A stretch of DNA of 19,531 nucleotides from an uncultured Methylococcaceae bacterium. GTDB lineage: Bacteria > Pseudomonadota > Gammaproteobacteria > Methylococcales > Methylomonadaceae. Position 1 is the stretch's first letter, and each line of letters starts with the position of its first letter. This document shows, piece by piece, positions 1-8,027 of this stretch. Made by a program: the position numbers and the translations under genes. The DNA lies in contig CAJAHC010000194.1 of the NCBI GenBank assembly GCA_903939355.1, positions 1 to 19,531 of the forward strand, given 5' to 3'. The notes beneath the pieces are model-generated. The model searched no databases and was not told the origin of the DNA. It saw nothing but the letters and a program-made list of their open reading frames with translations.

Positions 1-211
1 ATTAGTAATCCGAGAACGTGTAATAAATACCAGTCTTTCGAAAAATACAATCATAAGCAGTTACTCATTTTAGTTTAGCGAACCGAAATGTATCCCCCAC
101 GTAGGCAGTTTTGGATAACACAATTTGCCATAACTGATTGCCAGGCTCTCGTGCCTTCAAGCAGCTTTTTAATCTAAATAGGCACCTGAAAATAGGTTAA
201 GAGATTTTTAG

Positions 212-811
212 TTATTTCTCCATTTCTTTTTTAAATAAGATATCTAAATTCTTGTTGATAGTTTGATCTTGTTGATTTGAGTGATCAATAACAGTCGGTT
301 TTTGGACAGATAGATTGGCAATTGGTTCTGGAATTGCCTTTGAGATGGGTAATTCTATTTTTATGTTGTTATTATCTAGACGAAATACATCACCATAAGT
401 GGTATCGACATCAAAATCTTTCCAGATATATATGGGATAAGCAATTGGTTTGGTGGGTAGTGGCAGGGTTAATAAATCAGCAATACCACAGCCGGTTCGA
501 CCTAATGTATTAACCAGGCCTTTAAGGAATCCACCAAAGACGCCATAAAAAAAATTACTTTGATTTATGGTGTTGATGATATTTTTGGGAAGTTCTAGTG
601 GACTAGTGACTAAATTGGCAAAAGCTATGAGTGCTTTTTTTCCGACTTTTTCACCATAGCTTAATTGTTGTGAAGGTTCAGTTGAGTCATAGTTACTGTT
701 TTGTGTAACCTGATTGTAAGCTCGCTGAGTATCAGCCTGAATTAGAGGTGTATAAGCTATAAAAATTGAGTTAAAAAGAATAAAAATGTAAAAACGATAG
801 AATTTATTCAT
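212..811 (-). CDS. Exosortase system-associated protein, TIGR04073-like
   Basis: A 199-residue exported protein of unknown function. Residues 1-25 form a signal peptide (short basic start, hydrophobic stretch, likely cut after Ala at IQA). The mature part has the pattern I associate with TIGR04073: a GxKA..AxANLxTxPLELPKNI block (residues 57-79), a Gly-rich segment with FFYGVFGGFLKGLVNT (87-102), GRTGCGIADLLTLPLPTKP (104-122) and a W-x-F-x-VDTTYGxxFRLD ending (130-146). The Gly-rich segment could touch a membrane. The last 50 residues are polar and look disordered. I chose ATG at 811 with a GGGAC-like ribosome site just upstream; a GTG at 823 in the same frame would add four residues. A short inverted repeat (ACAAC-TGT-GTTGT, 822-834) sits before the start. 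The family tends to occur in genomes with exosortase/PEP-CTERM sorting, but no exosortase gene is visible here. Family call is from memory of the motif pattern. Confidence 0.7.
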   Translation of the reverse strand: MNKFYRFYIFILFNSIFIAYTPLIQADTQRAYNQVTQNSNYDSTEPSQQLSYGEKVGKKALIAFANLVTSPLELPKNIINTINQSNFFYGVFGGFLKGLVNTLGRTGCGIADLLTLPLPTKPIAYPIYIWKDFDVDTTYGDVFRLDNNNIKIELPISKAIPEPIANLSVQKPTVIDHSNQQDQTINKNLDILFKKEMEK

Positions 812-856
812 ATTAAGTCCCACAACTGTGTTGTTAAGACTTAAGCATAGCAGAGC

Positions 857-3142
857 CTATTGTTGTTTACTTTTTTGTGCTTTTGCAAAGGCCGTAGCCA
901 TTAAGTTTTGAGTGGTTGCCTGTTGTTTGGGTTTGTTGATTTGTTTAGGGTCATTTCGTACAGGCTTGGCTTCAACGGTATCGGTATGAGTTTTCATGGA
1001 TAATGATATACGCTTTCGGTCTACATCAATTTCTAGAACTTTCACTTTAACCATATCACCAGTTTTTACTGCGTCTCTTGGATCTTTGATATAGCTATCT
1101 GATAAATGGGAGATATGTATCAAGCCATCTTGATGGACACCGATATCAACAAATGCGCCAAAATTGGCAACGTTGGTTACGACACCATCTAAGCGCATGC
1201 CAGGTTTAAGGTCGGATATTTTCTCAATGCCCGCTTTAAACTCTACGCTTTTAAATTCGGGTCTGGGATCGCGTCCGGGTTTTTCTAATTCTTGTAGAAT
1301 ATCAGTAACAGTTGGCAAGCCAAAGTGTTCGCTGGTATAGTTCACGGGATTAAGTGTGCGTATAAATCCGCTTTGGCCAATAAGATCACGGATGGATTTG
1401 CCAGTGCTGCTTATGATGGCTTCTACGACAGGATAGGCTTCAGGATGAACTGCCGAGGCATCAAGGGGGTTGTCACCATTCATGACACGAAGAAAACCAG
1501 CCGCTTGTTCGTAAGCCTTATCACCCAGTCGGGGTACTTTTTTGAGTTGTTTACGGTTAATAAAAGGCCCGTTTTCATCACGAAAGGCGACAATATTTTC
1601 ACTGACACTCGTCGATAAACCAGACACCTGTTTTAATAAAGATACTGAAGCTGTATTGACATCCACACCCACTGCATTTACGCAGTCCTCGACAACGATA
1701 TCCAAACCTTTTGCCAACTGAAATTGATTAACGTCATGTTGATACTGACCGACACCGATGGATTTTGGATCAATTTTAACCAATTCTGCCAAGGGATCTT
1801 GTAAACGTCTGGCAATAGAAACGGCGCCGCGGAGGGTAACGTCCAAAGCGGGGAATTCTTTAGCAGCAAGTTCGGAAGCGGAATAAACTGATGCCCCAGC
1901 TTCTGATACGGTTATTTTTGTGAACTTAAGTTCGCTGTGTTGTTTGATAATATCAGCAATCAGTTGGTCGGTTTCTCTGGAAGCAGTGCCATTACCTATA
2001 CTAACCAAAGTTACATTGTGTTTTTTTATTAACTTTGCCAAGGTATCAATGGATTCGTTCCACTGTTTACGTGGTGGGTGTGGATAAATAGTCTCGGTTG
2101 TCAGCAATTTCCCAGTGGGGTCGACGATTGCAACCTTAACGCCGGTGCGTATACCAGGATCAAGTCCCATAGTAGCTTTGGCGCCGGCAGGTGCTGCCAA
2201 TAGTAAGTCTTTTAAATTACTAGCGAAAACTCTTATCGCTTCAAGCTCTGCAGCTTCTCGTAATCTAAGTTTTAAATCTAGATCAATGCGGGTAAAAAGC
2301 TTTATTTTCCAGGCAAATCGGGCAGTTTCTGCTAGCCAGATCTCCGCAAACTTTTTGTTATCCTTGATGTTAAGATGCTGGGCAACAAACTGGGTACAAA
2401 GCATATGCTCGTCTTTTTCGTCTGCACCGGGCTTTAGTGTTAATGACAATAGATTTTCATTGCGTCCCCGAAAAAGGGCTAATGCACGGTGTGATGGAAT
2501 TTTATTGATGGCTTCCTGATAATCAAAATAATCTTTAAATTTTTCAGCGGCTTGTTCTTTCCCATTAATAACCGTGGCGTGAATAAAGCCTTTTTGCCAA
2601 ACTCGTTCGCGTAATTCAGCTAGTAACTCAGCATTTTCAGAAATACGCTCCATAATGATTTGCCGAGCGCCATCCAGAGCAGTAGTGATATCAGGCACAC
2701 CTTTTTCGGCATTAATAAAGTTCGTGGCGACTTGTTCCGGGATCAAGTTTCGGTCATTTAATAGTGCATCAGCTAGAGGCTCAAGCCCTGCTTCGCGGGC
2801 AATTTGGGCTTTTGTATGACGTTTAGGTTTGAAGGGTAAATACAAGTCTTCCAGTAGTGTTTTAGTGTCGGCCTCTTTAATGGCTTTTTCCAGTTCAGGT
2901 GTTAATTTTTCTTGTGAACTAATGCTATCGAGAATAGTTTTTCGTCGTTCGTTAAGTTCACGTAAATAACCTAAACGCTCTTCTAATTGCCTTAGTTGGG
3001 TATCATCCAATCCGCCAGTGACTTCCTTTCGATACCTTGAAATAAAGGGCACTGTAGCACCTTCATCTAACAAGGCAACGGCAGCACTGACTTGTTTGGT
3101 GTTCACAGATAAATCTTCGGCAATACGTTGGATTACGTCCAT
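857..3142 (-). CDS. tex: Tex family RNA-binding transcription accessory protein
   Basis: A 761-residue cytoplasmic nucleic-acid-binding protein of the Tex/YhgF family, which in other bacteria affects transcription, toxin expression and stress resistance. Domain order is canonical: an N-terminal helical region with [17 protein letters not shown] (31-47), a YqgF-like RNase-H-fold domain opening with GLDPGIRTG (326-334), a helix-hairpin-helix region (about 480-560, [14 protein letters not shown] and [14 protein letters not shown]), and a C-terminal S1 RNA-binding domain (about 648-717, [20 protein letters not shown], ending KRISLSMK). The tail after 720 is basic, Gln/Lys-rich and probably disordered. 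The length matches the family (about 770). The ATG at 3142 gives the conserved family start; its ribosome site is weak. An extended -10 box lies about 35 bases upstream. The next gene (TIGR04073-like) starts 45 bases downstream on the same strand and might be co-transcribed. Confidence 0.95.
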   Translation of the reverse strand: MDVIQRIAEDLSVNTKQVSAAVALLDEGATVPFISRYRKEVTGGLDDTQLRQLEERLGYLRELNERRKTILDSISSQEKLTPELEKAIKEADTKTLLEDLYLPFKPKRHTKAQIAREAGLEPLADALLNDRNLIPEQVATNFINAEKGVPDITTALDGARQIIMERISENAELLAELRERVWQKGFIHATVINGKEQAAEKFKDYFDYQEAINKIPSHRALALFRGRNENLLSLTLKPGADEKDEHMLCTQFVAQHLNIKDNKKFAEIWLAETARFAWKIKLFTRIDLDLKLRLREAAELEAIRVFASNLKDLLLAAPAGAKATMGLDPGIRTGVKVAIVDPTGKLLTTETIYPHPPRKQWNESIDTLAKLIKKHNVTLVSIGNGTASRETDQLIADIIKQHSELKFTKITVSEAGASVYSASELAAKEFPALDVTLRGAVSIARRLQDPLAELVKIDPKSIGVGQYQHDVNQFQLAKGLDIVVEDCVNAVGVDVNTASVSLLKQVSGLSTSVSENIVAFRDENGPFINRKQLKKVPRLGDKAYEQAAGFLRVMNGDNPLDASAVHPEAYPVVEAIISSTGKSIRDLIGQSGFIRTLNPVNYTSEHFGLPTVTDILQELEKPGRDPRPEFKSVEFKAGIEKISDLKPGMRLDGVVTNVANFGAFVDIGVHQDGLIHISHLSDSYIKDPRDAVKTGDMVKVKVLEIDVDRKRISLSMKTHTDTVEAKPVRNDPKQINKPKQQATTQNLMATAFAKAQKSKQQ

Positions 3143-3175
3143 TTCTTAATTTCTTATGCAGGTTTAATTCGAAGT

Positions 3176-3184
3176 ATTGTATCA
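3176..3184 (-). promoter_or_regulatory. Candidate extended -10 promoter for tex
   Basis: Read on the minus strand the sequence is TGATACAAT, an extended -10 element (TG-N-TACAAT) 34 bases before the tex start. A TTGACA sits too close (9 bases) to act as its -35, which is acceptable for an extended -10 promoter. This is pattern matching only; it implies that tex has its own promoter separate from metA. Confidence 0.3.
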
Positions 3185-3369
3185 GTTGGGTGTCAATTTC
3201 TTCTGGATTCTTGATGGCTTTAGTCAATCAAAGTAGCAGAAGCTTTTTTTCAAAAAAATAAATTTTAGATGGCAAGGGGCTTTTAGATAAATGCCACAGA
3301 GTATGAGGTTATGCAACTGCAAAATATATAGTTGTATAAATCAGCTACAGCAGACAGCTTTTCAGGTAT

Positions 3370-4434
3370 CTAGAGCCCAAGGGGATTTTCAGGGTCTACA
3401 CCATCCATAAAAGGTAAGCGTCTATTTTGATTGGTCAGTTGATATATTTTACCTAGCCAGTTGTTGAAAATTGCTTTTGCTGTATCTTTCCAAGTATTAT
3501 CAATCTGATCGAGAATATGTGCTTCAGGAAACTCATTGAGTGGTTTGTTGGCGCTTTTCGCCCATCTGACATGCTCTTCATATTCAGAAAAAACTTGCTG
3601 TACAAGTTCATTAAAATAATTTTCAGGAAAAGGGGGGTAGTTAACTATTTCATTATGATAAAAGCGCATTATTTCCCGTTTATATTCTTTTAACAAGCTA
3701 ATATCGTCATATTCAGGGTGGCCTTGAAAAAAAACAATACGAAAACCATCTGGACTAACTGCAAGATGAACACCTGCTTCTTTGCTGGCAGCCAAAACTT
3801 TGATGCCACATAGATTCATATCAGTTTCGAATATTTCGTTGAAACGTGAGTGCGGAACATCAAAGCGTGTGTTAATTTCAGCAACTAAGGGATGGCTTTT
3901 ATTGATGAGTTTGTGGGGAAAAACCCCCCAACGTTTTGCAGGTAAACGGGTGCGTTCAATGCCGTAACAATGTTGGATGACGGCGTGGGTAGCAAGGCAT
4001 GAGCAGAGTACAGACGTGACATTTTCCTTGGCCCAGGAAAAAACTTCAATCAAGGGTTCCCAAAAATCTTCTTCAGGTAAGTGTGCGTGTGTAACATTGG
4101 CCCCACTGATGATTAAAGCGTCCAAACCATCCAGCTTTATTTTTTCGAAGGACTCGTAATAAGTATCTATATGCGCTTGTGCTTCAGGACTTCTATTAAG
4201 ACCAGCTACGGTAAAGGGATGGACGTGGAACTGAACAATTTGATTACAAGCACCTACCAAGCGAAAAAACTGTCTTTCAGTGGCCTCTAACGCAGCATCA
4301 GGCATCATATTGAGAAGGCCGATATGCATTTCCCTTATATCTTGTTGCGCAGCACGATCTGGCGCTAAAATGTCTTCCCCTTCTTCATGTAGGCGCTTAA
4401 AAGTGGGTAAATCAATATGGGCAACTAAAGGCAT
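3370..4434 (-). CDS. metA: Homoserine O-succinyltransferase (MetA/MetAS family)
   Basis: Transfers an acyl group, most likely succinyl from succinyl-CoA, to the hydroxyl of homoserine, the first committed step of methionine synthesis in the cytoplasm. The 354-residue protein has the MetA signature LLNMMPDAALEATERQFFRL (40-59), the nucleophilic cysteine in CSCLATHA (Cys146) and the catalytic His and Glu in GHPEYD (His239, Glu241). The GANVTHAHLPEEDFWEP stretch (111-127) is typical of the subgroup found in beta- and gammaproteobacteria rather than the E. coli form. Acyl specificity (succinyl or acetyl) cannot be fixed from sequence alone, so the exact donor is an inference. It is the last gene of a leftward run: the kinase-like gene ends 19 bases upstream and DUF6763 precedes that. 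No SAM or Met-box riboswitch is apparent. The ribosome site is weak, which fits translation coupled to the upstream gene. Confidence 0.9.
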   Translation of the reverse strand: MPLVAHIDLPTFKRLHEEGEDILAPDRAAQQDIREMHIGLLNMMPDAALEATERQFFRLVGACNQIVQFHVHPFTVAGLNRSPEAQAHIDTYYESFEKIKLDGLDALIISGANVTHAHLPEEDFWEPLIEVFSWAKENVTSVLCSCLATHAVIQHCYGIERTRLPAKRWGVFPHKLINKSHPLVAEINTRFDVPHSRFNEIFETDMNLCGIKVLAASKEAGVHLAVSPDGFRIVFFQGHPEYDDISLLKEYKREIMRFYHNEIVNYPPFPENYFNELVQQVFSEYEEHVRWAKSANKPLNEFPEAHILDQIDNTWKDTAKAIFNNWLGKIYQLTNQNRRLPFMDGVDPENPLGL

Positions 4435-4453
4435 AATAGTGGCTCAAAAATGA

Positions 4454-5299
4454 TCATAACTTTTTAGCCAATGCATCTGATATTAGACGGAGAAAATCAG
4501 CTTCATTTTTAACGGCGGCAACATCGTTAGCATCAACGGTATAGCCATACTGGTCTGCAATGGCTTGATAGCGAGGTAAGCGGGATTTAAATAATTCAGG
4601 AAAAACCCATGAAACAAATTCATCAGGAGGCATAAAATCAGTAGATGCATAGCCTTTCATGCTCATGAATTCATTGAGTTTGTCATCTAGAAAAGCTTCT
4701 CTATAATAAAGCGGCTTTGGGTCAGTTTTTGCGCGCTCAATAATAGTTTGTTCTAATGTAGGTGGTATTTTTATATAAATAACTAATGTATTTGTAGCCA
4801 GAGTTTCCAAAGAATTTGGGTTGTCTAGTTCACAAACACTCCCACCCGCATCATTGATAAAATGATGATAACCATAGATATCTTTGGCTTTATGAATAAA
4901 CTCAGGGACGTCATTCATAGCAGCAACTTCTGCTTGATGATGCAATAGTTGTCGACGTTTGAATTCTTTCAAAGATAAGCCGCCCTTGAAAGGATCACCA
5001 ACTTTACCCAAAAAAGTTGAAACAGGTGCAAGATTATCAACAGTTATTTTATTGGAAATATAAATAGAGTCAGACAATAATAATTCCCGTAAAAATGGAA
5101 CGCTCATTGCTTGCCTTTTAATATTGTCGAGAATAGGCTCCCTAAGATATTTTGTACCTATTCTGTAATCACCAGAATAATGAAACCACTTAGCTTTGGG
5201 TAGTTTATTGGCTAGCGTGGTTTTACCAGCACCGGACATCGCCAGTAAGGTAATTCTTTTTGATGGCCAGTCTAAAAACTCCTGAGGACTCATTTTCAT
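4454..5299 (-). CDS. P-loop NTPase / small-molecule-kinase-like protein, unknown substrate
   Basis: I do not recognise this 281-residue protein as a named family. It starts with a clear Walker A motif, AMSGAGKTT (20-28, Lys26), directly after a beta strand (RITLLA). The C-terminal half has a strand LVIYIKIP (172-179) followed by ERAKTDPKPLYY (188-199), which resembles the adenine-binding and lid segment R-x-x-x-D-x-R/K-P-L of shikimate kinase and nucleoside monophosphate kinases. FINDAGGS (147-154) and HYSGDYRIG (40-48) are candidate nucleotide or substrate contacts. It is therefore probably a kinase of a small molecule, but the substrate is unknown. There is no signal peptide or membrane segment. 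It starts 12 bases after the DUF6763 stop with a good ribosome site (AAGG) and lies 19 bases before metA, so co-transcription with methionine synthesis is likely. An ATP-binding regulator with no kinase activity is the main alternative. Confidence 0.7.
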   Translation of the reverse strand: MKMSPQEFLDWPSKRITLLAMSGAGKTTLANKLPKAKWFHYSGDYRIGTKYLREPILDNIKRQAMSVPFLRELLLSDSIYISNKITVDNLAPVSTFLGKVGDPFKGGLSLKEFKRRQLLHHQAEVAAMNDVPEFIHKAKDIYGYHHFINDAGGSVCELDNPNSLETLATNTLVIYIKIPPTLEQTIIERAKTDPKPLYYREAFLDDKLNEFMSMKGYASTDFMPPDEFVSWVFPELFKSRLPRYQAIADQYGYTVDANDVAAVKNEADFLRLISDALAKKL

Positions 5300-5311
5300 G
5301 TAATAGATACC

Positions 5312-5614
5312 TTATTTATCCAGATAGTCATCGATGTCAATATCCTCAGGATTTGGTTTATGTTCATCCGTGTCTGTATAACCCATGTCATCAATTTCAA
5401 GATCGTCAAAAGGTGCGCTCCAGTCTTCAGGGGCTTCAATATAATCAAAAGTGGAGCTATACCAGCTGTCAGTATCATATTCTCCAATATCACCATTGAT
5501 ATATTGTACGTCAATTGAATCATCATTTTCATCAATGGCGACAATTTTAAATTTCAGATTGTTTTCTATGTCTTTGTACCAACTACCAATGATAGGGTCT
5601 GCTACTGTTGTCAT
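5312..5614 (-). CDS. Small acidic DUF6763 family protein
   Basis: A conserved 100-residue, very acidic cytoplasmic protein of unknown function. The first half looks like a small beta-fold: ADPIIGSWYKDIENNLKF (5-22), then a VQYINGDIGEYDTDSWY segment (36-52). The second half is an Asp/Glu-rich tail (PEDWSAPFDDLEIDDMGYTD, 62-81) ending in DIDDYLDK, probably extended. I associate this pattern with DUF6763, small proteins of gammaproteobacteria, from memory. The frame is chosen over another open frame on the same strand (5296-5544) because it matches the conserved family and has GAGG at 5623-5626, eight bases before the ATG. It heads the run with the kinase-like gene and metA. Its charge and size would suit a binding partner or adaptor, but nothing in the sequence proves that. 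Confidence 0.75.
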   Translation of the reverse strand: MTTVADPIIGSWYKDIENNLKFKIVAIDENDDSIDVQYINGDIGEYDTDSWYSSTFDYIEAPEDWSAPFDDLEIDDMGYTDTDEHKPNPEDIDIDDYLDK

Positions 5615-5736
5615 GATGAATACCTCAAAGTTAATTAGAAAGTTCTATAAACTGTATAGGTTAGCCGGCCACGAAGAATATTATCTTTCTTAGGGGTGAA
5701 ATAAGTTTGGTGGTTTATTAAAAATATATTAGCGCT

Positions 5737-5752
5737 ATATCTTTAAAGATAT
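5737..5752. promoter_or_regulatory. 16-bp perfect palindrome, possible operator
   Basis: The bases ATATCTTTAAAGATAT are an exact palindrome centred between 5744 and 5745. It lies 123 bases before the DUF6763 start and about 80 bases before the TATAAT box that reads the other way. Position and symmetry suit a dimeric repressor site, but AT-rich palindromes can arise by chance and no regulator is identified. Confidence 0.3.
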
Positions 5753-5833
5753 TTATAAAGGAAGTGTAGCTTCTATGCAAGCGCCTATCTAAGTTCGAAG
5801 TTAAAACGCATGATTAGACTATTAAAAAAGTCA

Positions 5834-5839
5834 TATAAT
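5834..5839 (+). promoter_or_regulatory. Candidate -10 box ahead of short/broken gene
   Basis: A consensus TATAAT at 5834-5839 lies 43 bases before an ATG (5877) that has a strong GAGGAG ribosome site at 5863-5868. No good -35 is present at 17 bases; only weak TGATTA-like bases around 5811. The box would start a transcript near 5846. Confidence 0.3.
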
Positions 5840-5876
5840 TGGCCCCAACTTAATAAATATGTGAGGAGTTAGACTG

Positions 5877-6010
5877 ATGACTCCATTACCTATAGATTTG
5901 TGATTTGAAGATCAATTGATGCCTTGCAAAATGAATTTTATGATGGTAAATATGACATGTCGATTTCTGGTTATTTAACTTTCAAAATAACACCAGTATT
6001 GACAAATTGA
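5877..6010 (+). pseudogene. Broken small gene (remnant) or 8-codon peptide with full expression signals
   Basis: An ATG at 5877 follows a textbook ribosome site (GAGGAG, 5863-5868) and encodes MTPLPIDL before a TGA at 5901. A shifted frame then stays open from 5909 to the TGA at 6008-6010 and reads protein-like residues, including IDALQNEFYDGKYDMS and GYLTFKITPV. The second stretch has mixed amino acids and no obvious low-complexity bias, as expected of former coding DNA. The simplest reading is an approximately 40-codon gene, or the start of a longer one, broken by a frameshift and stop. Alternatives are a true 8-residue leader peptide, programmed frameshifting, or coincidence. I do not recognise the family. 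The presumed SmbP promoter begins inside its last codons. Confidence 0.4.
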
Positions 6011-6029
6011 AGTTTACTTTCAATATAAG
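5999..6029 (+). promoter_or_regulatory. Candidate sigma-70 promoter of SmbP-like gene
   Basis: A perfect -35 hexamer TTGACA (5999-6004) is followed after 19 bases by TATAAG (6024-6029). The spacing is two bases longer than ideal. Transcription would begin close to 6036, giving a very short leader containing the AGGAGAG ribosome site (6034-6040). If that is too short, transcription may come from the TATAAT box further upstream. Confidence 0.35.
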
Positions 6030-6045
6030 ACTTAGGAGAGAATAA

Positions 6046-6381
6046 ATGAAAAAAATTTTATCTGTAATTGCAGGAACTTTATTGTTTTTAAGCGTTACAG
6101 TTTTTGCTGAAGAGCATCTTAATGCAGCACTTGAACATGCTAACGCAGCAGTAACTGAAGGTAAAGCAGGCTCGGCTCCAAAGCTAGCTGTTCATGCAAA
6201 AGCAGCTTTGGATCATTCATTAGCGGCATCTCTTGTTGCTAAAAGCGTATCAAAAAACCATATTGATGCAGCATCTAAATCTTTGCAACAGGCTATTGAT
6301 CATGCGGCTTTAAGTCATGTACAGCCGGCTACTAAAGCCTCTGAGGAGGCCGTGACTCATTTAAGTGCGGCTAAAAAATAA
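6046..6381 (+). CDS. Small periplasmic His-repeat metal-binding protein (SmbP-like)
   Basis: A 111-residue secreted protein. A classic signal peptide (MKK, hydrophobic core, VFA before Glu22) directs export to the periplasm. The mature part is alanine-rich and helical, with eight histidines at heptad-like spacing in units such as AALEHA, KLAVHA, AALDH, AIDHA and AVTHL. This matches SmbP of Nitrosomonas europaea, a four-helix-bundle protein with repeated AxxAxxH motifs that binds copper and other divalent metals; the Nitrosomonas protein shares the EGKAG spacing element seen here at TEGKAGSAP. A role in copper or other metal buffering is therefore likely; in a methanotroph that could relate to copper supply, which is inference. 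The start has an AGGAGAG ribosome site at ideal distance. The gene stands alone, closed by a strong terminator. Confidence 0.8.
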   Translation: MKKILSVIAGTLLFLSVTVFAEEHLNAALEHANAAVTEGKAGSAPKLAVHAKAALDHSLAASLVAKSVSKNHIDAASKSLQQAIDHAALSHVQPATKASEEAVTHLSAAKK

Positions 6382-6403
6382 TAGGCTTAGCTGATTGAAG
6401 GAA

Positions 6404-6432
6404 GCGGGCGGGTTATCTCGCCCGTTTTTTTT
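6404..6432 (+). terminator. Rho-independent terminator after SmbP-like gene
   Basis: Stem CGGGCG (6405-6410) pairs with CGCCCG (6419-6424) around an 8-base loop, and eight Ts follow (6425-6432). It lies 24 bases after the stop codon and separates this gene from leuC. Confidence 0.9.
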
Positions 6433-6606
6433 ACTAATTTTCCGAGCAGGATTTTTCTTAAATATAGTGGTTTCTTAGCCTTCGTTGCCAACTGGGTTTA
6501 TTTTGAGCGATAATAAGAAGTATGTAACATAAATTATCTTGCTAAATACCCTACAACACGCCATATGCTCAATTAAAGAGCCAATATGTAAGCTTTGGAA
6601 TACGTT

Positions 6607-8004
6607 ATGAAAAAAACCATGTACGAAAAAATTTGGGATAGTCACCTTGTGGTTGATGCGGTGGGTCAGGCACCTTTGCTTTATGTTGATCGCCACTTAA
6701 TGCATGAGGTAACAAGTCCACAAGCTTTTGAAGGCCTAAGGTTGTCAGGGCGAAAAGTACGAAACCCACATAGTATTCTCGCAACAATGGATCACTGTGT
6801 TCCTACTAAAAATCGTCATTTGCCTATTGCTGACCCGATAGCAAAGAAACAAATTGAGACCATGGCTGAAAACTGCCTTGTTAACGGTTTGAATTTATAT
6901 GACATGAAAAATCCGAATAACGGAGTAATTCATGTTGTCGTACCTGAGCATGGTTTTGTCCACCCAGGGATGGTCGTTGTTTGTGGAGATAGTCACACAG
7001 CGACTCATGGAGCGTTTGGTGCACTCGCCTTTGGCATAGGTACATCTGAAGTAGAGCATGTAATGGCTACCCAAACATTACCGCAAAAAAAATCCAAAAC
7101 AATGCAGGTAGTGGTGAATGGCGAGTTATCCAAATATGCTTCTGCGAAAGATATTGCTTTGGCGATTACTGGAAAAATAGGTACTGCAGGCGGAACTGGT
7201 TACGTAATTGAGTATACCGGTTCGGCTATTAGAGGACTTTCTATGGAAGGCCGAATGACCTTATGCAATATGGCGATCGAAGCGGGCGCAAGAGCTGGAT
7301 TAGTTGCTCCGGATGAAAAAACATTTGAATACCTTAAAGGACGTGAGTTTGCACCATCGGGCGAATATTGGGATCAGGCTTTAGCTTACTGGAAAAGTTT
7401 GGTAAGTGATGAAGGTTCAGTATTTGATGAAACTATCACATTATCTGCAAACGAAATTGCACCACAAGTGTCTTGGGGAACTTCACCAGAACAAGTTGTA
7501 GGGGTTGATGGTTTTGTACCCGCACCGGAAAGTTTTGCAGATGAAATAAAACGTAAAGCGTGTGAAAGTGCTTTGGCTTATATGGGATTGACACCTAATA
7601 CAAAAATAACCGATATTCCGGTCGATCTTGTGTTTATTGGATCCTGTACTAATGGTCGTATTGAAGATTTTCGGATAGCTGCTCAAGTAACAAAAGGAAC
7701 CAAGGTTGCTAAAGGCGTGATTGCAATTGCAGTACCTGGTTCCTATCATGTTAAGCAACAAGCTGAAGATGAAGGGTTGGATAAAATATTTATTGATGCG
7801 GGTTGGGAGTGGCGCGATCCGGGGTGTTCAATGTGTTTGGCAATGAATGGTGATGAGTTGACTAAAGGTCAGCGAAGCGCATCGACTTCAAATCGTAATT
7901 TTGAAGGTAGGCAAGGTAAAGGTGGTCGGACACATTTGGTTTCACCCGCAATGGCGGCGGCAGCGGCTTCTGCGGGACATTTTGTTGACATTCGCAACCT
8001 TTAA
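6607..8004 (+). CDS. leuC: 3-isopropylmalate dehydratase large subunit
   Basis: Large subunit of the [4Fe-4S] aconitase-family enzyme that, with LeuD, isomerises 2-isopropylmalate to 3-isopropylmalate in leucine synthesis. The same enzyme handles citramalate in the citramalate route to isoleucine. The 465-residue protein has the three cluster cysteines at Cys347 ([10 protein letters not shown]) and Cys407/Cys410 (CSMC), the same numbers as I recall for the E. coli enzyme. That agreement supports the ATG at 6607 rather than the in-frame TTG at 6595. Other family motifs are DHCVPT near residue 60, [14 protein letters not shown] and [11 protein letters not shown]. The TTGGA before the start is a modest ribosome site. 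leuD begins 23 bases after the stop, so the two are one transcription unit. No leucine leader peptide or attenuator was recognised upstream. Confidence 0.97.
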   Translation: MKKTMYEKIWDSHLVVDAVGQAPLLYVDRHLMHEVTSPQAFEGLRLSGRKVRNPHSILATMDHCVPTKNRHLPIADPIAKKQIETMAENCLVNGLNLYDMKNPNNGVIHVVVPEHGFVHPGMVVVCGDSHTATHGAFGALAFGIGTSEVEHVMATQTLPQKKSKTMQVVVNGELSKYASAKDIALAITGKIGTAGGTGYVIEYTGSAIRGLSMEGRMTLCNMAIEAGARAGLVAPDEKTFEYLKGREFAPSGEYWDQALAYWKSLVSDEGSVFDETITLSANEIAPQVSWGTSPEQVVGVDGFVPAPESFADEIKRKACESALAYMGLTPNTKITDIPVDLVFIGSCTNGRIEDFRIAAQVTKGTKVAKGVIAIAVPGSYHVKQQAEDEGLDKIFIDAGWEWRDPGCSMCLAMNGDELTKGQRSASTSNRNFEGRQGKGGRTHLVSPAMAAAAASAGHFVDIRNL

Positions 8005-8027
8005 CATATAAGTAGATTGGAAAAATT

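Larger units (their letters stand above)
5615..6045. other. Intergenic region between divergent DUF6763 and SmbP-like genes
   Basis: About 430 bases without an intact gene longer than a few codons. It holds the leftward control region of the DUF6763 run, a 16-bp palindrome, a TATAAT box, and a broken or very short gene reading rightwards, each listed separately. The DNA is strongly AT-rich. No tRNA or riboswitch fold was recognised. Confidence 0.6.

Noticed and set aside
1..208. Possible end of a rightward gene at the left edge (frame open to TAG at 71-73)
   Set aside because: Only about 23 codons remain and they match nothing I know. The rest of the 1-208 stretch shows weak hairpins (GTGCC/GGCAC near 149-185) without a T-run and no recognisable riboswitch.
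1325..2519. Rightward open frames (1325-1618 and 2115-2519) inside tex
   Set aside because: They are antisense to the conserved YqgF, HhH and adjoining regions of tex, which explains their openness; no independent support.
5296..5544. An 82-codon open frame overlapping the DUF6763 gene on the same strand
   Set aside because: It is a second frame of the same DNA, without a ribosome site or recognisable protein pattern.
6595..6606. TTG at 6595 as the start of LeuC
   Set aside because: The ATG at 6607 gives cluster cysteines at 347, 407 and 410 as in E. coli, and the TTG overlaps the likely ribosome site.
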